From positions 202,574 to 266,573 of the forward strand of contig NZ_FQXV01000005.1 of assembly GCF_900130065.1 (NCBI RefSeq): DNA of 64,000 nt, given 5' to 3'. The notes below the pieces were generated by a model. The model ran no database searches. It was not told the DNA's origin and was given only the letters and a program-made list of their open reading frames with translations. How positions within the stretch are numbered: position 1 is the stretch's first letter; every line of letters begins with the position of its first letter. Shown one piece after another: positions 45,362-54,043 of this stretch. Position numbers and translations under genes: made by a program. The DNA comes from Sporobacter termitidis DSM 10068. Lineage in GTDB: Bacteria > Bacillota > Clostridia > Oscillospirales > Oscillospiraceae.

Positions 45362-46006
45362 GTGACACATCAGAATTACACAAATTTCTCACATATGCCT
45401 GATAACGACAATATCATGCACAGCGATAACACCGGGCGCTGCGATAACACAGCGCACTACGACAACACCCCCCATTACGATAACACCCCGCGTTACGACA
45501 ATACCCCGTATTATGATAATACTCCGCAGTATGACAACACTGCGCATTATGACAACACCCCGCAGCATGACAACACCCCGCAGCATGACAACATGATGTA
45601 CGTTGAGCCGAACGCCACAACGAACTCGCTTGTCGAAGAGACGAAAAAGCACCGGTCCCTGTACCCCGAGGTACACTATAAACTCAAGCCGTTTATATCC
45701 GTGACATGCGACGCCATCCAGGCAACCGGCAAAATGCCGACCAACGAGGAATTCGACAAAATCACCGATAATATCCATGACGAATTCTGCAAAATGCACC
45801 CGGATATGGCGGATTACATGAAATCCAAACAAGACGACGACCCGCCCGACGCCGTGCCCACCATCAGCTTTGGCGGCGGCTTCAGGCCCAGATTCGGCGG
45901 TTTCCGCCGCAGAGGAATCGGCCGCGATCTGATCGGCACGCTCCTGCTCGCGGAGCTTGTCGACAGAGGGCGCTGGTCCTCCCCGTTCTACTATCCATTC
46001 TTTTGA
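45362..46006 (+). CDS. YDNTP hexapeptide-repeat protein of unknown function
   Basis: A 214-residue protein. Residues 22-75 are nine tandem DNTPxY-type hexapeptides encoded by 18-bp units (45425-45586), with variants DNTGRC, DNTAHY, DNTPQH. The middle (about 88-160) is an ordinary folded-looking domain (SLYPEVHYKLKPFISVTCDA, NEEFDKITDNIHDEFC). The end is Gly/Arg/Phe-rich (FGGGFRPRFGGFRRRGIG) and finishes SPFYYPFF. No signal peptide. The domain and the aromatic C-terminus recall small clostridial spore or surface proteins, but I do not recognise the family. Start: GTG 45362 eight bases after GGAGG; TTG 45347 overlaps the ribosome site. The next gene on this strand is 370 bp away. Confidence 0.6.
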   Translation: MTHQNYTNFSHMPDNDNIMHSDNTGRCDNTAHYDNTPHYDNTPRYDNTPYYDNTPQYDNTAHYDNTPQHDNTPQHDNMMYVEPNATTNSLVEETKKHRSLYPEVHYKLKPFISVTCDAIQATGKMPTNEEFDKITDNIHDEFCKMHPDMADYMKSKQDDDPPDAVPTISFGGGFRPRFGGFRRRGIGRDLIGTLLLAELVDRGRWSSPFYYPFF

Positions 46007-46022
46007 CAAATTCCCTCGCAGC

Positions 46023-46062
46023 AGCGGAAAAGACGCCGGGCCGGCGTCTTTTCCGCTTTTTA
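46023..46062 (+). terminator. Terminator of the YDNTP-repeat gene
   Basis: AGCGGAAAAGACGCCGG (46023-46039) and CCGGCGTCTTTTCCGCT (46041-46057) followed by TTTTT. The rest of the 369-base gap 46007-46375 shows only a weak promoter-like TTCCAT-17-TAGACT (46118-46146). Confidence 0.85.
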
Positions 46063-46375
46063 GCGGCGGCACGCTTGTTCGGGCGAAAAAAATATGCAGA
46101 CACCGCAAAAAGTAGAATTCCATTACGGCGCATTTTATGGTAGACTGTTCGTGCAGTTCCATTCGGTCGTCGATACGAGCCGCCGCGGCGCGCAAAACAG
46201 TGTGATAGCCGGGGCGAAAATGGAAACAGTAAATTCATTAAAGCAGATACCGTTATATATCAGGGCAGGCACGATGCCGCGATGGATATAGGACGTTTCT
46301 GATTTTCATCGCGCGGTGCACCGGATGGCAGGGTCCGCCGATGGTCTGACAGTAAATCATTGGAGGAGGAAAAAC

Positions 46376-47365
46376 ATGCTCACGAAAAGACAAAACATGG
46401 TAGAAACGATGAAGGGCGGAAAGCCCGACCGCTTCGTCAAGGGTTACGAGGCGCTCGCGCTGGTGTATACCCCGTTTCTAACAACCGGCCCCCGCGTCGT
46501 CAAGGGCGGCGAACCGGTAAAAAACAGGTGGGGCGTCACCATCGCTTACCCCGATAACGCTCCCGGCCCGTTCCCCGTGCACGACGGGGACCATATCGTC
46601 ATCAAGGATATCGAGCACTGGAAAGACTATGTCACGCCCCCCAGCGTCATCTTCTCTGACGAGGAGTGGGCGCCGGTTGTCGAGCAGGTCTCGCAGATCG
46701 ACAGAAACGAATATTTTGTCGCCCCGTTCGTTGCCCCCGGCATTTTTGAGCAGTGCCACTATCTGCTGGAGATCACCAATTGTCTCACCGCCTTTTACAC
46801 CAATCCCGACGAGATGCACGAAATCATCGATATGATCGCCGATTGGGAGGTCCAGTACGCGGAGCAGATCTGCAAGTATATCAAGCCCGACGCCCTGTTC
46901 CATCACGACGACTGGGGCAGCCAGATCTCGTCCTTCATCTCCCCGGCGATGTTCGAGGAATTTATCCTGCCCGCGTATAAAAAGGTTTACGGCTATTACA
47001 AGGCCCACGGCGTGGAAATCATTGTCCACCACTCCGACTCCTACGGCGAAAACCTCGTGCCGTTCATGATCGACATGGGCATGGACGTCTGGCAGGGCGT
47101 TATGTCCACCAACGACATCCCCGGCCTCGTGAAAAAGTACGGCGGCCAGCTCACCTTTATGGGCGGCATCGACAACGGCAAGGTCGACAGGGAAGACTCG
47201 TCGCCGGAGGTCATCCACGAAGAGGTCTTCAAATACTGCCGCGAGTGCGGGACGAAATATTTCATTCCCTGCACCACGATGGGCGATCCCCTGAGCATCT
47301 ACCCCGGCGTGTACGAAGCCGTCATGGCCGAAATCGACAAAGCCTCCGCGGAAATGTTCAAATAA
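46376..47365 (+). CDS. UroD-like corrinoid methyltransferase family protein
   Basis: A 329-residue TIM-barrel protein of the uroporphyrinogen decarboxylase superfamily, close to the MtaA/MtbA methylcobamide methyltransferase branch rather than HemE: the HemE N-terminal Arg motif is absent. FHHDDWGSQISSFISP and IIVHHSDSYGENLVPFMIDM fall at the active-site edge; the latter corresponds to the metal-binding segment but has His-Ser-Asp instead of His-x-Cys. FMGGIDNGKVDRED and CTTMGDPLSIYPGV close the barrel. Start: ATG 46376 after GGAGGAGG. It is convergent with an orphan substrate-binding lipoprotein gene. Substrate unknown; it is a more distant relative of the two at 50164 and 60905. Confidence 0.75.
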   Translation: MLTKRQNMVETMKGGKPDRFVKGYEALALVYTPFLTTGPRVVKGGEPVKNRWGVTIAYPDNAPGPFPVHDGDHIVIKDIEHWKDYVTPPSVIFSDEEWAPVVEQVSQIDRNEYFVAPFVAPGIFEQCHYLLEITNCLTAFYTNPDEMHEIIDMIADWEVQYAEQICKYIKPDALFHHDDWGSQISSFISPAMFEEFILPAYKKVYGYYKAHGVEIIVHHSDSYGENLVPFMIDMGMDVWQGVMSTNDIPGLVKKYGGQLTFMGGIDNGKVDREDSSPEVIHEEVFKYCRECGTKYFIPCTTMGDPLSIYPGVYEAVMAEIDKASAEMFK

Positions 47366-47408
47366 ACAGCTTGCCGAGAAACCCCAAGGGGGCCATCGGC
47401 GGCGAATG

Positions 47409-47441
47409 AAAGAGACACTGTCTGTCGGACAGTGTCTCTTT
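47409..47441. terminator. Bidirectional terminator
   Basis: AAAGAGACACTGTC (47409-47422) and GACAGTGTCTCTTT (47428-47441), a perfect 14-pair stem between the UroD-like gene (+) and the lipoprotein gene (-). Confidence 0.9.
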
Positions 47442-47473
47442 CTATGGTATAAGGTTAATTCATGTAAGCTTTT

Positions 47474-48745
47474 TTATCCCGCGTAGCTGGCCGGGACCTC
47501 GGCGCGGCCGGGGAAGGTGGTCGTGCCGTCCCATGTGAAGTTGTAGCGGGCGATGCCGGTATAGTGCTCTTCCCAGGCGATGAACTGCTTGTAGGTATCC
47601 TGCGTCAGCACGATGGTCGGGACGATGAGATTGGCGTATTTTTCGCCCTTGGAATGGTCGACCCACTCGGGCCACAGCGTCTCCGCCGTTGCGTCGCCGT
47701 GCATCTGCGCATACAGGCCGTTGAAGATCGGCTCGGAGAAGAGTCCGTCGCCGCTGTAGACAACGGCTTTCCAGCAGCTGGATTCGCCGGCTTCCCAGTG
47801 CGCCACAAGCTCGGCGCCGCCCGGGCAGATGACGACGGTGTTCTTATCGATGCCGGCCTGCTCGGCCGCGCGGGCCGCGCCGTCGGCATAGTCGTCAAAG
47901 GCGGCGGCAACGATCCAATATTTGATGTTTGTGTTGGAGGACATGATCGGCGCCGTGAGGTTGAAGCCGCCGTCGGCGTTCATCAGGCCGCTGGTGACGC
48001 CGTCGCCGACGAAGAAATGCGCTTCCTGTCCGGGATAATATTTGAGCCAGATGTCTTTCGCAGCCTCTGTGCGCGAATGTATCTGCGGAACAACGGAGTA
48101 GTCCAGCGCGATGATGCCGATGTCGTCATCCTTGGCTTCCAGCCAGTTCTTCTTGGCGTAATCGATCGCCCATTCGGTCTCGTCCACGCCGAACTTATAG
48201 TTATCAAAGCCGGCCGTCGGGTGCAGCAGCTTGCCGTTTTCATCAAAAGCGGCGCCCATGCCGGTCATAAAGGGTATCTTCAGTTCATTCATAACCTCGA
48301 CGATGCGCGGGTAGATCGTCGAATCCGGGTCCAGTATGTATCCGTCCACGCCCTGGTCGGCCATGGTCTGGAGCGTCGTCACGAACAGATCGTTGTCGCC
48401 GTTGGAGTTAAAGGTGGAAAAATCGCAGTTTTCAAGCTTGGACCATTCGCCAAAGGCCCACGTGAACGTATCAAACAGGCCGCTGTTCTGCGACATCATG
48501 TAAACGACCTTGTATCTCGGATTCTTGGAATAATCCATGGTATGATTGTAAAAGCCGGGTTCCCATTTCTCTTCCGCCGTTGTGACCGCCGTGGATGAGG
48601 GCGCTGTGCCTGCGTTTGCGCTCGCGCTGGGGACGGCGCTCGCGCTGGGACTGGGGCTCGGGGACGTCGTCGCGGTACCTGACGCACATGCAAAAAGCGT
48701 GAATGCCATGGCTGCCGCCAATAGAACTGCGAGAACCTTTTTCAT
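47474..48745 (-). CDS. Sugar-type substrate-binding lipoprotein, orphan
   Basis: A 423-residue exported lipoprotein: MKKVLAVLLAAAMAFTLFAC with the lipobox Cys at 20, a Ser/Pro/Ala linker to about residue 55, then a periplasmic-binding-protein type I fold (YKVVYMMSQNSGLFDTFTWA, GVDGYILDPDSTIYPRIVEV, WIVAAAFDDYADGAARAAEQ). No ABC ATPase or permease gene is nearby. Start: ATG 48745 after GGAGGG; a longer frame to 48814 is not supported. It is a paralogue of the lipoprotein at 59675, sharing TLWPEWVDH/SLWPD and (L/V)T(Q/K)DTYK near the C-terminus. Divergent from the LysR regulator, which may control it. Confidence 0.82.
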   Translation of the reverse strand: MKKVLAVLLAAAMAFTLFACASGTATTSPSPSPSASAVPSASANAGTAPSSTAVTTAEEKWEPGFYNHTMDYSKNPRYKVVYMMSQNSGLFDTFTWAFGEWSKLENCDFSTFNSNGDNDLFVTTLQTMADQGVDGYILDPDSTIYPRIVEVMNELKIPFMTGMGAAFDENGKLLHPTAGFDNYKFGVDETEWAIDYAKKNWLEAKDDDIGIIALDYSVVPQIHSRTEAAKDIWLKYYPGQEAHFFVGDGVTSGLMNADGGFNLTAPIMSSNTNIKYWIVAAAFDDYADGAARAAEQAGIDKNTVVICPGGAELVAHWEAGESSCWKAVVYSGDGLFSEPIFNGLYAQMHGDATAETLWPEWVDHSKGEKYANLIVPTIVLTQDTYKQFIAWEEHYTGIARYNFTWDGTTTFPGRAEVPASYAG

Positions 48746-48786
48746 AGATACCCTCCATTTTCTTAAAAATATAGCCATAAGGCTTT

Positions 48787-48819
48787 CAGCAATTTTACAT
48801 AAACTGGACAGCAATTTTA
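48787..48819. promoter_or_regulatory. Two direct repeats, 22 bp apart, in the lipoprotein/LysR divergent region
   Basis: CAGCAATTTTA occurs at 48787-48797 and 48809-48819, in phase on one DNA face (22 bp). A separate inverted repeat CGGGAAA-TATTT-TTCCCG (48981-48998) lies just before the LysR start. Both are candidate regulator sites in the 274-base gap. Confidence 0.5.
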
Positions 48820-49019
48820 ACTTATGGTATAGTAAAAATGGTTATGTAAGATTTACCTCGGATAAATATGATCAGCCTCAAATATTCAAATCTAGGTGCA
48901 TTATATCTGATCGTCGCAGAAATTTAAAATATCAATTCTTTACTTCAGGTATGCCAAAAAGTAATGACAACGACTAAATCCGGGAAATATTTTTCCCGAA
49001 AATTGGGTGAAATGCACAA

Positions 49020-49904
49020 ATGTATGATATAACACTTCAAGAAATTGAATATTTTCTGGTGGCGGCCGAGCGGCTTAATTTCACAGAAGCCGCGCAGGCC
49101 CTGTTTGCCTCGCAGCCGGTAATCAGCAAGAGCATCAAACGGCTTGAAAATGAGATTGGAATGAAACTTTTTAACCGCGATAACCGCGGCGTCTCTCTGA
49201 CGGACGAGGGTGAGCTGCTCTATAACAAATGGCGTTTCATGATGAACGATTTCAACGCCGCCGTCAAGTCCGCCCAGTCTCTGATGGACGAGACCCGAAA
49301 AAGCGTGCACATCGGCTGCCTTTCGGAATTCGAGCATGACCTGAACATTAAAGAATTTATCCGGTATTTCGAGGAAAAAAACCCCGATATCACCATCAGC
49401 TTCGAGCTGTACGGCTTTAAAGAGCTGCGGGAACAGCTGCTCTCCGGCGCCTGCGACCTGATCATATCCTATAACGGCGAGCTGGAGGACATGAAGGATC
49501 TCCAGCAGAAAAACCTGACTCAGGTCAAGCAGTTCATCGCCATATCCTCAAAGCACCGCCTGGCGGATAAGGAGGATTTGGCGCTGCATCACCTCAAAAA
49601 CGAAACCTTTTACATCCTCAATCCCGCCGAGTCGAAAAAATCCGTCAACCGCCTCATCGAGGCCCTCAGCAGCATCGACTTCAACCCCAGGCGCATCGAA
49701 TATTCGCCGAACATTTCGTCGCTGGCCTTTGCAGTCAGCCAGGGCCGGGGTATCACGATCTCCCACAAGCTTATTACGAGGGGCTATGAAAATGACATCC
49801 GGCTCATACCATTTACGGAGCTTTTCAACAATATTTATCTGGCGGTCGCCTGGCGAAAGGACGGGATCACGCCGGAACTTCGGAAAATGATCGACTTAAT
49901 CTGA
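49020..49904 (+). CDS. LysR-family transcriptional regulator
   Basis: A 294-residue regulator: N-terminal winged helix (LQEIEYFLVAAERLNFTEAA, SQPVISKSIKRLENEIGMKL) and a C-terminal effector-binding domain from about residue 90 (SVHIGCLSEFEHDLN). LysR proteins often control a divergent neighbour, here the orphan binding lipoprotein, and the adjacent UroD-like genes are possible targets. Start ATG 49020 lies just past the inverted repeat at 48981, consistent with autoregulation. Confidence 0.9.
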   Translation: MYDITLQEIEYFLVAAERLNFTEAAQALFASQPVISKSIKRLENEIGMKLFNRDNRGVSLTDEGELLYNKWRFMMNDFNAAVKSAQSLMDETRKSVHIGCLSEFEHDLNIKEFIRYFEEKNPDITISFELYGFKELREQLLSGACDLIISYNGELEDMKDLQQKNLTQVKQFIAISSKHRLADKEDLALHHLKNETFYILNPAESKKSVNRLIEALSSIDFNPRRIEYSPNISSLAFAVSQGRGITISHKLITRGYENDIRLIPFTELFNNIYLAVAWRKDGITPELRKMIDLI

Positions 49905-49916
49905 CAGCATCTCAGG

Positions 49917-49954
49917 CCGGCGCGCTGCCCCGCGCCGGTCTGTTCTTTTTTTTT
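49917..49954 (+). terminator. Terminator of the LysR gene
   Basis: CCGGCGCG (49917-49924) and CGCGCCGG (49931-49938), then TCTG and a run of T bases to 49954. Confidence 0.85.
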
Positions 49955-50163
49955 GCCCCTGTCATAACGCCCGGGAATGACTGGGGCCATAATTGATATT
50001 GGGAAATATGGCGATCTTTGTATATAATTTCATCAGATATAACATAGAGTGCATATGAGCGCCTGCTTGAAGCCGATTTCAATAACGGACAGGGCCATGG
50101 CGCTGTCCGCGGATGCCGACGAGGGCTATCAAGGTCACGAAAAAGGATTAAGGAGAGAGCACA

Positions 50164-51204
50164 GTGGCGAAATCCAAACTGACGCCGAAGGAAAACTATC
50201 TGCGCCTGACGCGCGGCGAGCTGCCGGAGTACATACCCGTCTACACCATGGGCTTTCCCGGCTACAACAACGAGACCGCCGTTAAAATGCTCGGCCCTTC
50301 CCTGCTGGACGAAACGCACATCACACCCGCGCCCACAGGCCGGACCGACGTCTGGGGTGTCAAATACATCGCGAATGAAGAGACGAATTTCGCCTGCATT
50401 CCCGAGCCCAACAATTTCATTCTGGAAGACGTCACAAAATGGCGCGACGTCATCAAAAGGCCGCAGCTTCCGGAACATATCGACTGGGCGCAGCTGGCCA
50501 GGCGCGATATGGAAAAGGCCGGTATCGACCGGTCGCAGACGGCCGGGATGGGCGTCATCGGCTTGATGCCCTTTCAGCAGCTTATCGCCTTTATGGGCTT
50601 CACAAACGGCCTTATGGCGCTTTTTGAGGAACCCGAGTGCGTCAAGGAGCTCTTAAACTTCATGGTCGACGTGTATATGCCCGTCGTGCAGGCCACGGTG
50701 GATTATTACGCCCCGGATATCGTCTATCTGCTGGACGACACGGCCACCAACCACAACCCCTTTATCTCGACCGAAATGTACCGCGACATTTTAAAGCCTG
50801 TTTATGCGCGGCTGACGAAGCCCGCCGTCGAGCGGGGCATCCCGGTGCAGTTCCACAACTGCGGCCGGTGCGAGGACTTTATCGACGACATGCTGGATTT
50901 CGGCGTAAAGATATGGGACCCTGCCCAGCAGACAAACGACCTGGACGGCATCAGGAAAAAATATGCCGGAAAGCTGGCCCTGGCGGGCTGCTATAAGTGG
51001 GTCCCGCCCAGCACCTGGCCGGACGTGAATGAGGCGGCGATCCGCCAGACCGTCCGGGACTGCGTCGACCGGTTCGCCCCCGGCGGCGGCTTTGCCTTCA
51101 GCGGCGCCGCACTGGGCCGGTATGGGGATAAGACCATCGCGCAGGTCAACCGGTGGATCGCGGATGAGGCGTATCACTACGGCAGGGATTATTATCTCCA
51201 GTAA
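50164..51204 (+). CDS. UroD-like corrinoid methyltransferase family protein
   Basis: A 346-residue UroD-superfamily barrel. KLTPKENYLRLTRGELPEY opens the chain, and IPVQFHNCGRCEDFIDDML holds a His-x-Cys-x2-Cys cluster fitting the zinc site used by MtaA/MtbA to activate a thiol. VYLLDDTATNHNPFIST and GVKIWDPAQQTNDLDGI line the barrel. It is closely similar along its whole length to the protein at 60905-61942 (same first 19-residue pattern and same tail YGRDYY), a paralogous pair. Start: GTG 50164 after AAGGAGAG. Single gene with its own terminator; no corrinoid-protein gene is adjacent. Confidence 0.8.
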   Translation: MAKSKLTPKENYLRLTRGELPEYIPVYTMGFPGYNNETAVKMLGPSLLDETHITPAPTGRTDVWGVKYIANEETNFACIPEPNNFILEDVTKWRDVIKRPQLPEHIDWAQLARRDMEKAGIDRSQTAGMGVIGLMPFQQLIAFMGFTNGLMALFEEPECVKELLNFMVDVYMPVVQATVDYYAPDIVYLLDDTATNHNPFISTEMYRDILKPVYARLTKPAVERGIPVQFHNCGRCEDFIDDMLDFGVKIWDPAQQTNDLDGIRKKYAGKLALAGCYKWVPPSTWPDVNEAAIRQTVRDCVDRFAPGGGFAFSGAALGRYGDKTIAQVNRWIADEAYHYGRDYYLQ

Positions 51205-51221
51205 TCCTCCCGGGAATTTTC

Positions 51222-51282
51222 AGGAAGAGAGGGCCTGACGCGCAGAAGAGATTCTGCCGCCAGGCCTTTTGTCTTCCTTTTT
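51222..51282 (+). terminator. Terminator of the UroD-like gene
   Basis: Nested stems AGGAAG/CTTCCT, GGCCTG/CAGGCC and CAGAA/TTCTG followed by TTTTTAT. Confidence 0.75.
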
Positions 51283-51368
51283 ATATATATTTATAAAATA
51301 TTTGACATTTTTCCAAAATAATTGTAATATTCGCGTTGGAAGCCCCAACGCCAAATCAGAGGATGAAT

Positions 51369-52433
51369 ATGCTGCTGAAAATCGATCACCTGCGTGTTTT
51401 GATTTTAGGAAACAGGAGCCCGGATTATGAGAACATCCGACAGCATCTGTCGGATGGCTTGCATTGTCCGGTCTTTTTTGATTCGGCGGCAGTCTGTACC
51501 GGCCTCGATGTGTCCGCGGCGGGCCGGGAGTATCACGTTATCCTCGTTGACGGCGCGCTGCCGCCGCCCGGCGGGCCGGACATTATAGGCCGTGCCGCCG
51601 CGTCCGGTATTCCGGTGGTCTATCTCGTCGACGCCTTTAAATTCGATGTTTCCATAGAGCTGATCGACAGGGGCGTCTCGGCCTGCATTCCGAAGGACGA
51701 GCCCGACCGGCTCGCCGCCGCCGTCTACAAAATGCTGGCCTGGGCCCGGGCGGAGACCGCGCTGCGGGATTGCGTGCGCCAGGCGCTCCGGCTGTTGTCG
51801 GCGCTGGAAGACGCTGACCGGCATAAGTATGACTTTATAAGCGCCCTCTCCCATGAGCTGCGCAACCCGCTGGCGTCCATCGTCGCCGGCCTCTCCCTGC
51901 TGGATATGCTCGACCGGAATCCGACTACCAGAAGGACGAAGGACCTTATGCGACGCCAGACGGAGCGGCTGCGCCGCCTGGCGGACGGGCTTCTCACCCT
52001 GGCGCGCGCCGCCGGCAATCAGGACGAGGCGCCGCGGGACCATGAGGCACCGGAAAGCATATCTTCAAAGCCGCTGCGGATTCTCCTGATCGACGATAAC
52101 CGCGACCTTGTCGAGACGAGCCGCGCCCTGCTGACGCTTTACGGGTATCACGTGGCGGCCGCGTATACCGGCGCGGACGGCATTGAAAAGGCCAGGGAAT
52201 TTCTGCCTCACGTCATCCTTTGCGATATCGGGCTCCCGGATATGGATGGGTACGAGGTGGCGCGGCGGCTCGCCGGATGCAGGGAGCTGGCGGGCAGCCG
52301 CCTGATCTCGCTGTCCGGCTACGCCCAGCCCGCCGAGCTGAAAGAGGGCGCTGCCGCCGGCTTTGACCTGCACATCAGCAAGCCCGTGGATTTTGAGCGC
52401 TTAAAGCAAATCCTCGACGCGCTCATCCAATAA
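51369..52433 (+). CDS. Receiver-HisKA-receiver protein lacking an ATPase domain
   Basis: A 354-residue signalling protein with an unusual order. Residues about 5-125 are a receiver-like domain with a degenerate acidic pocket (LRVLILGNRS, ILVDGALPPPGG). A HisKA dimerisation helix pair follows with the phospho-acceptor His in ALSHELRNPLASIVAGL. After a short linker comes a good receiver (ILLIDDNRDLVETSRALL, the phospho-Asp in LCDIGLPDMDGYEVA, and the Lys in LHISKPVDFE). The HATPase_c domain is absent, so it cannot phosphorylate itself; it may be a phosphotransfer hub or an adaptor. Start chosen at ATG 51369, six bases after AGAGGA. No partner kinase is adjacent. Confidence 0.75.
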   Translation: MLLKIDHLRVLILGNRSPDYENIRQHLSDGLHCPVFFDSAAVCTGLDVSAAGREYHVILVDGALPPPGGPDIIGRAAASGIPVVYLVDAFKFDVSIELIDRGVSACIPKDEPDRLAAAVYKMLAWARAETALRDCVRQALRLLSALEDADRHKYDFISALSHELRNPLASIVAGLSLLDMLDRNPTTRRTKDLMRRQTERLRRLADGLLTLARAAGNQDEAPRDHEAPESISSKPLRILLIDDNRDLVETSRALLTLYGYHVAAAYTGADGIEKAREFLPHVILCDIGLPDMDGYEVARRLAGCRELAGSRLISLSGYAQPAELKEGAAAGFDLHISKPVDFERLKQILDALIQ

Positions 52434-52447
52434 GCCCCGCGCCAAAA

Positions 52448-52720
52448 GGACACACGTCGGAAGTAAAATTTTCCGGTGTGTGTCCTTTTGGCTGTCGATA
52501 AAGCCCGTCGGGCTTTATCCGACAAGGGGATGCATGCAGCGCGCTCAGCCGCGCCCCGCATGAGAAGTGTCACTCCGGAGGCGCATGTCCTCCTGCGCGA
52601 CGATTTTGGATTTATTCGCCGCTCCGGCGGCAAACTCTGCGAGGCTTCCCTCTTTGTTGCGGGTCCTTCGACAAGTTGGGGACACACGTCGGAAGTAAAA
52701 TTTTCCGGTGTGTGTCCTTT
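52448..52720 (+). repeat. Duplicated 41-bp terminator hairpin flanking a 190-bp non-coding segment
   Basis: An identical 41-bp hairpin occurs at 52448-52488 and 52680-52720 (stem GGACACAC/GTGTGTGTCC with an inner TCGGAA/TTTTCCG part, then a T run). Between them is a further stem TGTCGATAAAGCCC/GGGCTTTATCCGACA (52493-52523) and GC-rich DNA without a gene. The first copy ends the signalling gene. The whole 365-base gap to the MFS gene otherwise holds nothing I recognise. Confidence 0.85.
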
Positions 52721-52798
52721 CTATTTCGTAAAATTTGGATTATAGTTATGTTAATAAAAAATAATGATGGTCGGCGTATCATCCCTGGAGGCTTTGTC

Positions 52799-54043
52799 AT
52801 GGAAACAACTCTGGCAGCTCCCGTGAAAACAACGATCTGGAACAGGAACTTTATCTGCGTCTTCATCGCCAACGCCATGCTCTCGCTGACGCACTCCGCC
52901 GTCAACACACTGGTCTCGACCTACGCTACATATCTGGGGGCGGGCACGCTGCTTATGGGCCTGCTCACCGGATTATTTTTCGGCGTCTCCCTGGCCATGC
53001 GCCCGGTAACGGGCCCTGTGTCCACAAAGCTCGACAAACGGACGCTGATGATTTTCGTCTTCGCCCTGGGCGGCGTTGTGAACATCGGCTACGCGTTGTT
53101 TCCCCACATCGGCATGTTCGTCTTCTTCCGGTTTTTCCACGGCATGCAGTACAGCCTCGTCGGCTCGCTGATCATGACGGTGGCGGGCGACAGCCTGCCC
53201 AGGGAAAAGCTCGCCTCCGGCATGGGTATTTACACCGTCGGCGGCACCGTGATGTTCGCCATCGCGCCCAGTATCGGCATCGGACTTTTGAATCTCGGCA
53301 CGCGCCTTAAGGATCAGGGCCTCGGCTTTGAGCTCATGTTCTTCTTTGGGGCCGCCGCGTCGCTTCTGGCAGTGATTCCGAGCCTTCTGCTGCTGCCCGA
53401 CAAAAAGACGAAGGCGGAGATCGCCAGCACGGGCGCCTGGTATAAAAACATCCTGACCGTCCACGCCATCCCCACCGCCGTCGTCATCACGTTGGTCTGT
53501 GCCGCCTATTCCCTCTATAACAACTATATGGTCAAGTTCGCCGCCGAGAAAGGCATCGCGGGCATCAGCATCTTCTTTACGGTTACCGCCGCCTTCACCT
53601 TTTTTTCAAGGCCGCTCAGCGGACGGCTCGCCGAAAGGTTCGGCATTAAAAAAATCATGATCCCCTGCCTGATCGTTTACGCCGCCTCATTCATCGTCGT
53701 CGGCACCAGCAAGGGTCTTGCATCGGTCCTCGTCGGCGGCGCTCTCGCCGCCGTCGGCTACGGCGCCACCCAGCCGTCCCTCCAGGCCATGGCCATTCAG
53801 ACCGTGACCCCGTTAAAACGCAGCGTCGCCAGCAACACCCTCTACGCCGGCATCGACCTCGGCTTCTTCGTCGGCCCCTTCCTCGGCAGCGTCGTCTATA
53901 AGTACTCCAATTACTCCGTCATGTACCTGACCGGCATTGTGCCGGTCGCGCTGGCCATCGTCTGCTTCCTCGTCTTCTGGCCGATGTACGCCCGGCGGCT
54001 GAAGGAGCTCAGGGCGCTGGAGGGGGATTCTGGGGCGGCGTAG
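52799..54043 (+). CDS. Major facilitator superfamily transporter
   Basis: A 414-residue protein with twelve predicted hydrophobic segments and MFS markers: RPVTGPVSTKLDKRTLMIF at the loop between segments 2 and 3, and SRPLSGRLAERFGIKKIM at the equivalent loop of the second half. It resembles clostridial arabinose-exporter-like or staphylopine-like MFS; the substrate is unknown. Start: ATG 52799 after TGGAGG; the frame is open to 52676 through the hairpin repeat but not supported there. Its 3' end overlaps the convergent CPBP gene by 35 bp. Confidence 0.88.
   Translation: METTLAAPVKTTIWNRNFICVFIANAMLSLTHSAVNTLVSTYATYLGAGTLLMGLLTGLFFGVSLAMRPVTGPVSTKLDKRTLMIFVFALGGVVNIGYALFPHIGMFVFFRFFHGMQYSLVGSLIMTVAGDSLPREKLASGMGIYTVGGTVMFAIAPSIGIGLLNLGTRLKDQGLGFELMFFFGAAASLLAVIPSLLLLPDKKTKAEIASTGAWYKNILTVHAIPTAVVITLVCAAYSLYNNYMVKFAAEKGIAGISIFFTVTAAFTFFSRPLSGRLAERFGIKKIMIPCLIVYAASFIVVGTSKGLASVLVGGALAAVGYGATQPSLQAMAIQTVTPLKRSVASNTLYAGIDLGFFVGPFLGSVVYKYSNYSVMYLTGIVPVALAIVCFLVFWPMYARRLKELRALEGDSGAA

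Noticed and set aside
45425..45586. A CRISPR-like or other non-coding tandem array.
   Set aside because: The 18-bp units are contiguous without spacers, keep the reading frame and encode DNTPxY peptides.
46376..47365. Uroporphyrinogen decarboxylase (hemE) acting in the tetrapyrrole pathway.
   Set aside because: The conserved N-terminal Arg-rich HemE motif is absent in all UroD-like proteins here, and several paralogues lie outside the hem operon.
49912..50478. A 188-residue minus-strand frame upstream of the second UroD-like gene.
   Set aside because: Mostly antisense to the UroD-like gene and crosses the LysR terminator; no ribosome site.
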